This document shows positions 62,501-64,000 of a stretch of 64,000 nt of DNA, piece by piece (within the stretch, counting starts at the first letter, position 1; every line of letters begins with the position of its first letter). The position numbers and the translations under genes were made by a program. The stretch is from Gambelia wislizenii. Taxonomy: Eukaryota; Chordata; Lepidosauria; Squamata; Crotaphytidae. The notes below the pieces were generated by a model. That model was given only the letters and a program-made list of their open reading frames with translations, searched no databases and was not told the DNA's origin. The stretch lies in contig JAUMIR010000001.1 in assembly GCA_030847615.1 (NCBI GenBank), positions 260,275,187-260,339,186 on the forward strand. Reading direction: 5' to 3'.

Positions 62501-64000
62501 AGTTGGTTGTACATGTATGTGTTATTTTGGTTATTTTTTTTATTTACAATTTCAGGCTCTGTGATGAATTTGAGAAGATAGCAGAAAGAGCTCTTGCCAC
62601 ACCATCAAACACGCATGAGCTAATGGAATTTAAGGTATGCATTTCTCTTTTAAAAGGAAATGGATGTTGCCATTATGAAAAGAGAAAAAAAAAGATTCTC
62701 TACATTCTGAGGGATGTTGTGGACCATGTAAAAGCACTTTTGAGAACAAGTGACCAGTAATTGCATGTTGCTCTCCTTTGGGATCCTGCACGGAGAAAGG
62801 GGGTGGACCTGATGGTCTAAAGGGCCCTTCCAATTCCATAATTCTATGGCAGAGTTAAATTTGAACCTAGATGTTTTGTGTGTATGTGCGTACATGCGTC
62901 TGCCTTCAAGTTGCCTGTCAGCTTACAGCAAGCTCATAAATTTCACAAGATTTTCTTAGGCAAGGAATACTCAGAGGTGGCTTTGCCAGTCCCTTCTACT
63001 GAAATATAGCCTACAGCACCTGGTATTTATTGGCAGTCTCCCATCCAAGTACTAACCAGGGATGACCCTGCTTAGCTTCTAAGATTTAGATGAGATCTCG
63101 TGCCTTTAGGGTATTTAGGCTCTCCCTAGATGTTTTCCTCCCCTGTTAAAATATCATTTTGCACAGACAGTAGTTATGGGATCTTTCTAAATTCAATGAG
63201 AAACTTTCAGTATTTGGAAAACCATCTAGCACCTATCAGTGTCCTTAGAAGTTAAATATTTCATTGAATGTGGGATGATACTGATTCTGTGTTATCCTTA
63301 ACATATCATGCCCACTGTGTTAGTGGAACCTGGGAGTAGCTTTGATGGTTGGGGCAAGATATCACAGCACCTTTCTCTGTGGCAAATTCACTGGTTCTAC
63401 ACACTGATAGATTAAGGTGCAGTCAGCCCTCTGTATCCACGGATTCTTTATCCACGGATTCAACCAACCATGGCTTGAAAATATTCCCCCCCCAAAAAAA
63501 AAAATTACAAAAAACAAACCTTGCTGTTCACCATTTTATATAAGGGATGCAATTTTACTATGCTATTGTATATAATAGAACTTGAGCAACCACAGGGAGT
63601 CCTGGAACCAAATCCCTGTGGATGTCAAGGGCCCAGTGTATTAAACTATTAAATGGACATCTGTGTCTGTCCAGGCATGAAAAGGGTCTAAAAGCCCAAA
63701 GAGTGGTGAAATGGCTGGCATATTGACATGGCATCTATGGGAGGAGATCTCATTCCTTACTCATGTCTAGATAGTGATCTCCAGTCTTGTTCTTATAGTA
63801 GGGAAGTTCACTTGGAAAAGAGGCCTCTCTTAGGCAGCTGCCATACTGCAGAAATAATGCAGTTTGACACTGCTTTAATTATCATGGCTCCATCCTATGG
63901 AATCCTGGGATTTGTAGTTTGTTGTGGCACCAGAGCTCTCTGATAGAGAAGGCTAAATATCTCACAAAACTACAAAGCCCAGCATTCCCTAGCATTGAGC
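19330..64000 (+). CDS. DNAH7: DNAH7, axonemal inner-arm dynein heavy chain, 5' part (14 coding exons, continues past right edge)
   Basis: This gene encodes a very large ATPase motor of the single-headed inner dynein arms in motile cilia and sperm flagella. The exons here encode only the first 577 residues, the start of the N-terminal tail that docks to the axoneme; the linker and AAA+ ring would lie to the right. Joined coding segments: 19330-19344, 26526-26591, 29826-29889, 32342-32489, 32700-32790, 33155-33335, 34090-34162, 37042-37167, 49040-49159, 50905-51088, 55569-55748, 59622-59897, 60801-60928, 62556-62634. All introns are GT-AG and all phases agree, with no internal stop. From exon 6 the protein closely follows vertebrate DNAH7, for example [59 protein letters not shown] and [14 protein letters not shown]3 and DNAH12 are related, but their tails match less well as I recall them. 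Exons 1-5 are the least certain part. Confidence 0.93.
19700..19932 (+). mobile_element. Tigger/pogo MITE in DNAH7 intron 1
   Basis: It runs CAGTTGTCCCTCCGTATCC to ATGAAGGGACAACTG and is flanked on the right by TA. Same family as 17800-18619. Lies 355 bp downstream of exon 1. Confidence 0.92.
20375..20500. mobile_element. Short hAT-type MITE remnant
   Basis: The GAACTGCATCTCCCATTAGCC and GGGATGCTGGGAGGTGCAGT segments are inverted relative to each other, as in reptile MITEs ending in TGCAACTCCCA-type arms. Confidence 0.5.
20515..20757 (-). repeat. Dispersed repeat, inverted partner of 7018-7272
   Basis: GGCCCCCTACCTACTGCTAA, GAGATGCTCTACAGGATTTA and CCCCCAGGCTAGAGCCCTG are the reverse complement of blocks at 7018-7272. 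Confidence 0.7.
20900..21129 (-). mobile_element. tRNA-derived SINE (Sauria type)
   Basis: The right end, read on the minus strand, is a tRNA-like head: CAGTGTAGTGTAGTGGTTTG (A box) and CCAGGGTTCAAATCCC (B box). The left end has the AAGTCATTTTTGACTTATGG tail similar to RTE/BovB LINE ends. It contains the shared GACTGAGAGAGTATAACTTG core. Confidence 0.88.
21840..21930 (+). mobile_element. L2-like LINE 3' tail
   Basis: TGCCGCCTTGGGTCCTGTGCTGGGAGAAAGGCAGGATATAAATTTAATAAATAAAATAATAAAT is the common 3' end of reptile L2-like LINEs; the inverted form is seen at 39785 and 59020. Confidence 0.7.
22690..22937 (+). mobile_element. L2/CR1-clade LINE reverse transcriptase fragment
   Basis: An open frame encodes [20 protein letters not shown] and [15 protein letters not shown]. 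These are the GVPQGSVLSPLLFN and YADD motifs of a non-LTR reverse transcriptase (palm domain), with the active-site aspartates of YADD intact. It is cut off on both sides and is not functional. Confidence 0.88.
23183..23722 (-). mobile_element. Harbinger-like nonautonomous DNA element (family A), inverted
   Basis: It carries GGTCCCGTCTATATGAGGGG at the left and TTATAGACAGATC at the right. The AGCCAAGATGGTGGCTGCGA and CCAACATGGTGGCAGC blocks are the reverse complement of the CGCCATCTTG and GCCACCATGTTG blocks in plus-strand copies. Confidence 0.7.
24000..24108 (+). mobile_element. CR1 LINE 3' end
   Basis: GGTTGGACTGGATGGCCCTT, GTGGTCTCTTCCAACTCTA and three ATTCTATG units form the standard CR1 terminus. 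Confidence 0.9.
24110..26525. other. Remainder of intron 1
   Basis: Mostly unique AT-rich sequence with short homopolymers (poly-C at 24829-24841, poly-A near 25700). I found no additional exon compatible in phase and splice signals. Confidence 0.45.
26526..26591 (+). CDS. DNAH7: DNAH7 coding exon 2
   Basis: The exon has 22 codons, begins [16 protein letters not shown] and ends QVDK. It is preceded by a pyrimidine-rich tract with CACAG and followed by GTAAAT, and both ends are phase 0. The Lys/Pro-rich composition fits the disordered start of DNAH7. A (TTTA)n run follows immediately in the intron. Confidence 0.65.
26858..28132 (+). mobile_element. Tigger-type element filled with a 1.1-kb minisatellite
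   Basis: The ends CAGTAGCACTCCTGTATCC and ATATAGAGGTGCTACTG are inverted repeats flanked by TA. Between about 26920 and 28030 lie roughly eleven 85-110 bp units built from GGGTCCAGTGGTGTGGCAGT, a GGTGGTGGTGGGAGGACAGG run, GGGAGGGAGGAGAAGAGCAG and a pyrimidine block CTCCCTTCTCCCTTCCCCTC. Because stops are excluded by composition, long frames exist on both strands; none is a gene. Confidence 0.88.
28133..29825. other. Rest of intron 2
   Basis: AT-rich with a poly-G tract at 28881-28889. No exon or recognisable element. Confidence 0.4.
29826..29889 (+). CDS. DNAH7: DNAH7 coding exon 3
   Basis: This is a 64-base exon (starts [13 protein letters not shown]) between TTTCAG and GTAAGA, phase 0 in and phase 1 out. 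The main support is frame logic: joining exon 2 directly to exon 4 would put a stop early in exon 4, whereas inclusion of this exon restores an open frame. I cannot recognise the sequence itself. Confidence 0.6.
30985..31165 (-). mobile_element. L2-like LINE 3' tail (minus strand)
   Basis: TTATTTATTTATACCCCGCTCTTCAGGCACAAAGGCTATC is the reverse complement of the 3' end seen at 52230-52300, followed by GGCTTACAATCTAAATAAGACACGACACATAAGG. Confidence 0.75.
31196..31385. repeat. Tandem duplication of about 115 bp
   Basis: TTCTTCTCTCCCTCCAA, GGTGGCAGTTGG, CCTTTCACCTGCTTCTG and CCCAGGCCTGATGGAGTT occur twice in order with few differences. Confidence 0.88.
31676..32006. mobile_element. MITE with TATATTC...GTATAAGAC inverted ends
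   Basis: The left end TACCCTATATTCCGGCGTATAAGACAAC and right end GTCGTCTTATACATCAGAATATATGGTA are inverted repeats of about 28 bp. Family common in reptile DNA; superfamily not determined from this copy. Lies in intron 3, about 335 bp before exon 4. Confidence 0.8.
32342..32489 (+). CDS. DNAH7: DNAH7 coding exon 4, polybasic and Ser/Gly-rich
   Basis: The exon follows CCCTCCCCAAG and ends at GTGAGT. It continues the frame of exon 3 (split Gly codon) and ends in phase 2. It encodes [14 protein letters not shown] and then a Gly/Ser/Lys-rich stretch, which looks like a disordered linker. The PKKRK patch resembles a basic nuclear-import motif but more likely reflects the basic N-terminus typical of DNAH7. 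Confidence 0.65.
32700..32790 (+). CDS. DNAH7: DNAH7 coding exon 5
   Basis: The acceptor is TTTTCTTAG and the donor GTAAAT. The exon completes the split Met codon from exon 4 and encodes an acidic stretch, [20 protein letters not shown], ending in phase 0. Introns 4 (210 bp) and 5 (364 bp) are the shortest in the window. The residues correspond in position to the variable region just before the conserved start of DNAH7. Confidence 0.75.
33155..33335 (+). CDS. DNAH7: DNAH7 coding exon 6, start of conserved tail
   Basis: The acceptor TTTGCAG precedes [18 protein letters not shown], and the exon ends in LLSVKKAI before GTATGT (phase 1). It contains [14 protein letters not shown]. Position for position this follows vertebrate DNAH7, so it is the first exon with firm similarity evidence. 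Confidence 0.95.
34090..34162 (+). CDS. DNAH7: DNAH7 coding exon 7
   Basis: Spliced from exon 6 through a split Val codon, it encodes [19 protein letters not shown] and ends at PHRQE with donor GTAAGA (phase 2). The [11 protein letters not shown] block is characteristic of DNAH7. Confidence 0.95.
34480..34592. mobile_element. hAT-type MITE remnant in intron 7
   Basis: The ends CAGGGTGGGGAATATTTTGT and TTCAGGGTCAAGGTTTCCCA resemble the CAGRGGTGGG termini of 61155-61290, with the inner GATCCCAGTAGCATCCCTTA block. Confidence 0.5.
34793..35024. mobile_element. Palindromic MITE with GGGCCCTTTC ends
   Basis: The ends GGGGCCCTTTCATGCTACA and TGTAGTGTGAAAGGGCCCT are inverted, continuing through TAGCACTATGGTTCCACTTTAA and its complement, so most of the element can fold back. 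Confidence 0.85.
35636..35882. repeat. VNTR-like tandem repeat, about 100 bp x 2.5
   Basis: AAGCAAAGTACCAG, GCCTCTCTGAAGCCAGA, GGGGCTTTGATTTTCCTGG and AGCTCAGAGGG recur in order three times, the last partial. In intron 7. Confidence 0.88.
37042..37167 (+). CDS. DNAH7: DNAH7 coding exon 8
   Basis: The acceptor TTCTTTTTTAG and donor GTAAGC bound [20 protein letters not shown] and [20 protein letters not shown]. The second block is among the best conserved parts of the DNAH7 tail. The exon ends in phase 2 within a Tyr codon and is followed by the largest intron (11.9 kb). Confidence 0.97.
37495..38334 (+). mobile_element. Mariner-type transposon, 5' truncated, inactive
   Basis: Same family as 2842-4705. 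It shows broken transposase: [20 protein letters not shown], a frameshift near 37788, then [18 protein letters not shown]. It ends with the TIR TTATTTAACAGACAGACCTC at 38334. The 5' TIR and first coding part are missing. Lies 330 bp into intron 8. Confidence 0.87.
38335..38785 (+). repeat. Tandem duplication of the mariner 3' end plus flank
   Basis: The flank GATGTTCAACTTGCCTTGCTC after the first mariner end is followed by a second copy of the mariner 3' part (from CCATATTCATTGTTG to TTATTTAATAGACAGAC), then by the flank again, as GATGTTCAGCTTGTCTTGCTC. This is a segmental duplication including host flank, not a second insertion. Confidence 0.85.
39441..39695 (+). mobile_element. Tigger-type MITE (CAGTAGGATCCCC family)
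   Basis: The ends CAGTAGGATCCCCGTATCC and AATTGGGGTCCTACTG are flanked by TA. Contains the ATCCACTGATTCATTATCC and GTGTCCTCTCTAGCCATTTT blocks shared with 42245-42474. Confidence 0.92.
39775..40035 (-). mobile_element. L2-like LINE 3' fragment
   Basis: TTTATATGCTGCCTTTCTTCC and GGGATCCAAGGCAGCTTCCA, then AAAAGCCTGCTTGAAG, are the reverse complement of an L2-like 3' end, as at 58995-59300. Confidence 0.75.
40193..40830 (+). mobile_element. Harbinger-like nonautonomous DNA element (family A)
   Basis: Left end AGGGGTTGTCTATACGATGA and right end CATGCGAACAAGCCCT. Shares GATTGGCTGGATGAG, GCCACCATGTTGGATTTTCG and GCGGCCATCTCAGC with the other copies. A (CT)n microsatellite (40557-40605) replaces the poly-T run of its relatives. 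Confidence 0.8.
41015..41152 (+). mobile_element. CR1 LINE 3' end
   Basis: GGAGGTTTTTAAACAGAGGCTGGATGGCCATCTG, GGGGGTTGGACTAGATGGCC and GGTCTCTTCCAACTCTATGA end in ATTCTATG, a typical CR1 3' end. Confidence 0.92.
41290..42244 (-). mobile_element. LINE ORF2 C-terminal fragment, interrupted by a palindromic insertion
   Basis: On the minus strand near 42050-42180 the reading [20 protein letters not shown] gives the CxC...H...C zinc-knuckle typical of a LINE ORF2 C-terminus. Stops and frameshifts abound. The AT-rich part to the left is the 3' UTR. It is split at 41704-41879 by an insertion with a 12-bp target duplication. Confidence 0.72.
41716..41867 (+). mobile_element. Palindromic Penelope-like insertion, 12-bp target duplication
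   Basis: AATTCCCCAGCA is repeated exactly at 41704-41715 and 41868-41879. Between them an inverted repeat (TAGATTTTCCTTGG...CTGTGTTCTGGAATAG against CTATTCCAGAACACGG...CCAAGGAAAATCTA) is followed by a single-copy tail GGATGCCGGCCATGAAAGCC. It is the same family as 56360-56582 but lacks the centre that carries the ribozyme-like core. Confidence 0.85.
42245..42474 (+). mobile_element. Tigger-type MITE, right end lost
   Basis: It begins CAATACGATGCCCATATCTG and shares GATTCATTATCCACTGATTC and GCATCCTCTCTAGCCATTTT with 39441-39695. The right terminus is missing where the TIR element at 42475 begins. Confidence 0.82.
42475..43190. mobile_element. 0.7-kb DNA transposon with 40-bp near-perfect TIRs
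   Basis: The first 40 bases (CAAGCAGAGTACAGCGTAGC...) are the exact inverse of the last 40 (...GCTACGCTGTACTCTGCTTG). The inner AAAACAGGAGAAA is also inverted, so the arm exceeds 55 bp. The high identity suggests youth. No transposase and no obvious target duplication were seen. Superfamily unassigned. Confidence 0.85.
43590..44110. other. Non-repetitive block, candidate conserved noncoding element
   Basis: A high-complexity, AT-rich stretch in intron 8 with no repeat signature, no open frame and unusually clean sequence, e.g. GACAGCTGGAGCCCTGAAGG and GCCATTAAACATCACTG. It has the look of developmental noncoding elements, but I have no alignment to prove it. Confidence 0.35.
44517..44921 (+). 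mobile_element. Tigger-like element with nested LINE tail
   Basis: The left end AGGTTGACCCCCCCCATATC and right end GGATATGGGGTTGACCTATA are inverted. A (CA)n microsatellite lies at 44559-44588, and an L2-like tail (TTTATACCCCGCTCTTCAGCC, about 44710-44860) is nested inside. Confidence 0.75.
45299..47518 (-). mobile_element. 2.2-kb L1-like insertion with 14-bp target duplication
   Basis: ATGTTTTCTACTTA occurs at 45285-45298 and again at 47519-47532. The enclosed sequence has a GC-rich right end (about 47270-47518), fitting a LINE 5' UTR in minus orientation. A minus-strand open stretch near 46630-46880 includes [21 protein letters not shown] long pyrimidine-biased plus strand extends to an AT-rich left end. 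At 2.2 kb it is too short for a full LINE, so it is an internally deleted or nonautonomous copy. The family assignment is tentative. Confidence 0.62.
47540..49039. other. 3' part of intron 8, no gene seen
   Basis: AT-rich sequence with short homopolymers (poly-C at 48263-48274). 48540-48760 is non-repetitive and could be regulatory, but nothing specific is visible. Confidence 0.35.
49040..49159 (+). CDS. DNAH7: DNAH7 coding exon 9
   Basis: The acceptor TTCTTACAG completes the Tyr codon, and the exon runs [14 protein letters not shown] then [19 protein letters not shown] to the donor GTAAGA. The [15 protein letters not shown] block is diagnostic for DNAH7. A tRNA-derived SINE starts only about 25 bases downstream of the donor. 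Confidence 0.97.
49183..49394 (-). mobile_element. tRNA-derived SINE (Sauria type) in intron 9
   Basis: The left end has GTGTTATGTGCCTTCGAGTC and CTCCAATTTACGGCAACCC (BovB-like tail). The core is GGCTGAGAGAGTGTGACTTG. The right end, inverted, contains the B-box-like GGTTTGAATCC. Starts 24 bp after the exon 9 donor. Confidence 0.88.
50030..50310 (+). mobile_element. L2-like LINE 3' end
   Basis: It carries a broken C-terminal coding remnant followed by ATTGCTGTACACAGCCCTGA, GGGTGGTATATAAACATTTG and AAATAAATAA, the standard L2-like 3' terminus. Confidence 0.72.
50905..51088 (+). CDS. DNAH7: DNAH7 coding exon 10
   Basis: It begins after TTTCAG by completing a Lys codon, then [19 protein letters not shown] and [20 protein letters not shown]. 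The donor is GTAAGT, phase 0. It follows DNAH7 closely, apart from a short variable stretch after the basic NKRK. Confidence 0.97.
51690..51945 (+). mobile_element. Possible L1 3' end
   Basis: T-rich 3' UTR-like sequence ending in CCAATAAATATAAATTTAAA and an A-rich run. Typical of a lizard L1 3' end, but no coding part is attached. Confidence 0.45.
52200..52305 (+). mobile_element. L2-like LINE 3' tail with (AAAT)n
   Basis: TTTGTAAGCCGCTCTGATAG, GCTGAAGAGCGGGGTATAAA and TAAATAAATAAATAAATAA form the plus-strand version of the tails at 30985 and 44710. Confidence 0.8.
52585..53517 (+). mobile_element. Harbinger-like element (family A) enlarged by a 0.4-kb hairpin
   Basis: Left end AGGGTTGTCTAAATGG and right end CTGTATAGAAGGCCCC, with GATTGGTTGG and GCCACCATCTTGATTCG as in relatives. 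Between about 52905 and 53330 sits an extra GC-rich imperfect palindrome absent from the other copies. Open frames in it are accidental. Confidence 0.72.
52905..53330. repeat. Large imperfect inverted repeat (hairpin, arms about 200 bp)
   Basis: Left-arm blocks CCATCCCAGTGGCAACTCC, GCAATCCAAAAGGACTGG, CCAGGAGAAGGAAGAGG and TCTGGCTTCATCTCACCTTC return in reverse order and complement as GAAGGCAAGATGAAGCCAGA, CCTTCCTTCTCCTGG, CCCTTTGGATTGC and CCGCTGGGATGG. The centre is near 53115. Confidence 0.85.
54042..54624. mobile_element. Possible second Harbinger-like MITE family
   Basis: The ends GGGTTTGTCTGGATGGGCTG and TGTAGACAGGCCCA are inverted and of the same style as family A (GGGYNNGTCTA), but the interior (TTAAAACATTTTAATTAAGC, GCTTGAAGAAAGTG) is unrelated. 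Confidence 0.5.
54960..55135. repeat. Low-complexity (TTACTATTAT)-like tract
   Basis: Reiterated TTTTACTATT and TTATTACTATT segments, with GTCTTTTTACTATT recurring. In intron 10. Confidence 0.85.
55569..55748 (+). CDS. DNAH7: DNAH7 coding exon 11
   Basis: The exon has exactly 60 codons, phase 0 at both ends, from acceptor TTTTGGCAG to donor GTAAGA. It encodes [31 protein letters not shown] and [11 protein letters not shown], all matching the DNAH7 tail. Confidence 0.97.
56360..56582 (+). mobile_element. Palindromic Penelope-like insertion with hammerhead-like core, 14-bp target duplication
   Basis: TGAAAATAAATACA flanks it at 56346-56359 and 56583-56596. The arms (about 56361-56453 and 56457-56548) are near-perfect inverted repeats, followed by a single-copy tail GGATGCCAGCCGTGAAAGCC. 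At 56454-56485 the plus strand reads CTGAGGA, then a GCC/GGC-closed stem, then GAAAC, the arrangement of a hammerhead core (CUGANGA-stem II-GAAA). Same family as 41716-41867. No protein is encoded. Confidence 0.82.
56940..58560 (-). mobile_element. L2-like LINE fragments (3' UTR and reverse transcriptase pieces)
   Basis: The minus strand gives [20 protein letters not shown], then [15 protein letters not shown] and [14 protein letters not shown] (58100-58340), the RT fingers/palm region of an L2-type LINE with the AAFD block. [20 protein letters not shown] at 57862-57940 is the C-terminal block. 56940-57240 is 3' coding/UTR. 57250-57740 is unassigned and may be an insert. All frames are broken. 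Confidence 0.75.
58763..58983. mobile_element. Palindromic MITE in intron 11
   Basis: TTATCACACCACACTGTTAT and ATAACAGTGTAGTGTGATAA are inverted ends. The inner CAGAATCCTGGGATTTGCAG pairs with CAAATCCCAGGATTCCACAG. It is related in style to 34793-35024. Confidence 0.88.
58995..59570 (-). mobile_element. L2-like LINE 3' part
   Basis: The minus strand encodes [20 protein letters not shown] (59240-59305) and [20 protein letters not shown] (59450-59520), the end of L2-type ORF2. The left end is the GCCGCCTTTCTCCCAGAGTG 3' UTR block. It ends just before exon 12 (59622). Confidence 0.85.
59622..59897 (+). CDS. DNAH7: DNAH7 coding exon 12 (acceptor not fully resolved)
   Basis: The body is clear: [40 protein letters not shown] and [14 protein letters not shown], donor GTAATG, phase 0. 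An in-frame TGA at 59616-59618 limits the exon on the left. Two in-frame AG acceptors fit: after TTTTGAAAG (start 59622, giving [12 protein letters not shown]) or six bases later (start 59628). I prefer 59622 because it keeps the ES that follows the Trp in relatives. Charged helical residues suggest a coiled or helical-bundle tail segment. Confidence 0.92.
60801..60928 (+). CDS. DNAH7: DNAH7 coding exon 13
   Basis: The acceptor TGCTCCAG precedes [20 protein letters not shown] and [20 protein letters not shown]. The donor is GTAAAT, phase 2. It is strongly conserved with DNAH7. Confidence 0.96.
61155..61290. mobile_element. hAT-type MITE with CAGAGGTGGG ends
   Basis: CAGAGGTGGGAGAACTATGG and CTAAGGGTTCTCCACCTCTG are inverted repeats of hAT style. 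The flanks TCTAAAA and TTTAAAA may be a diverged target duplication. In intron 13. Confidence 0.8.
61491..61704. mobile_element. Palindromic hAT-like MITE (GCAGAAATAATGCAG family)
   Basis: GCTGACACACTGCAGAAATA and its complement TATTTCTGCAGTGTGTCAGC close a near-complete fold-back that includes GGGATTCTGGGATTTATAGT and CTGCAAATCCTAGGATTCC. Same family as 18683-18886 and 63834-64000. Confidence 0.9.
61850..62441 (-). mobile_element. Harbinger-like nonautonomous DNA element (family A) with TTA target duplication
   Basis: The ends GGGCCAGTCTACAC and AGATGGGCCC are inverted and flanked by TTA at 61847-61849 and 62442-62444, the 3-bp target duplication of PIF/Harbinger elements. The GATGGCAGCTGCGAGTGATT and CCAACATGGTGGCAGCG blocks show the minus orientation. 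It is the best copy for classifying the family and lies just before exon 14. Confidence 0.82.
62556..62634 (+). CDS. DNAH7: DNAH7 coding exon 14 (last exon in window)
   Basis: The acceptor TACAATTTCAG follows a long T-rich tract. The exon completes an Arg codon, then encodes [20 protein letters not shown] and ELMEFK before donor GTATGC, phase 0. The next exon of DNAH7 must lie beyond 64000. Confidence 0.96.
62795..62850 (+). mobile_element. CR1 LINE 3' tip
   Basis: GGTGGACCTGATGGTCTAAA, GGGCCCTTCCAATTCCATAA and TTCTATGG resemble the last part of CR1. Only about 55 bp. Confidence 0.7.
62895..63120 (-). mobile_element. 5S-rRNA-derived SINE (5S-Sauria type), inverted
   Basis: On the minus strand the head reads like 5S rRNA: GAGATCTCATCTAAATCTTA, GAAGCTAAGCAGGGTCATCC, GGTTAGTACTTGGATGGGAG. 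The tail at the left has GCAACTTGAAGGCAGACGC-like sequence shared with the copy at 15741. Confidence 0.85.
63420..63638 (+). mobile_element. Tigger-type MITE (CAGTCAGCCCTC family)
   Basis: CAGTCAGCCCTCTGTATCC, GGATTCAACCAACCATGG, TTGAAAATATTC and the end GATGTCAAGGGCCCAGTG. It resembles mammalian MER2-like Tigger ends. In intron 14. Confidence 0.82.
63834..64000. mobile_element. Palindromic hAT-like MITE cut by window edge
   Basis: GCAGCTGCCATACTGCAGAA, TAATGCAGTTTGACACTGCT and GGGATTTGTAGTTTGTTGTG begin a copy of the family at 61491-61704. The right arm is just starting at CAAAACTACAAAGCCCAGC. Confidence 0.85.

Overview
The window is vertebrate nuclear DNA, most likely from a squamate reptile (lizard or snake). 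The evidence is one intron-rich animal gene set in a dense reptile-type repeat landscape: CR1 and L2-like LINE ends, tRNA-derived and 5S-rRNA-derived SINEs of Sauria type, Tigger/pogo and mariner DNA transposons, hAT-like and Harbinger-like MITEs, and Penelope-like palindromic elements. There is no prokaryotic gene organisation, and nearly all long open frames are low-complexity or transposon shadows.

The only host gene I can support is the 5' part of DNAH7, the heavy chain of a single-headed axonemal inner-arm dynein, on the + strand. Fourteen coding exons run from the ATG at 19330 to 62634. Their junction phases all agree, giving 1731 coding bases (577 codons), and the gene continues beyond the right edge. 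From exon 6 onward the protein matches vertebrate DNAH7 closely. Exons 1-5 encode a divergent, low-complexity N-terminus and rest mainly on splice sites and reading-frame continuity. A GC- and CpG-rich promoter precedes exon 1. It has a CCAAT box and an imperfect X-box (RFX-type site) about 100 bp upstream of the ATG, as expected for a motile-cilium gene.

Layout: 1-19100 is 5' intergenic sequence rich in repeats (mariner with a nested CR1, Harbinger-like MITEs, a 670-bp Penelope-like inverted repeat, a 5S SINE, Tigger elements). 19100-19345 is the promoter and exon 1. Intron 1 (7.2 kb) holds a Tigger MITE, a SINE, an L2 fragment and a Harbinger-like MITE. Intron 2 opens with a Tigger element filled by a 1.1-kb purine-rich minisatellite. 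Exons 3-8 lie between 29.8 and 37.2 kb. Intron 8 (11.9 kb) holds a mariner with a duplicated 3' end, Tigger MITEs, a Penelope-like palindrome inside a LINE remnant, a 0.7-kb TIR transposon, a non-repetitive stretch that could be a conserved noncoding element, and a 2.2-kb L1-like insertion. Exons 9-14 follow, separated by repeat-bearing introns.

The most notable structural signal is a set of three palindromic insertions flanked by 12-14 bp target duplications (9736-10405, 41716-41867, 56360-56582). Two of them carry sequences resembling a hammerhead-ribozyme core, which points to Penelope-like retroelements. Family names for repeats were assigned from memory of their hallmarks, not from a database search.
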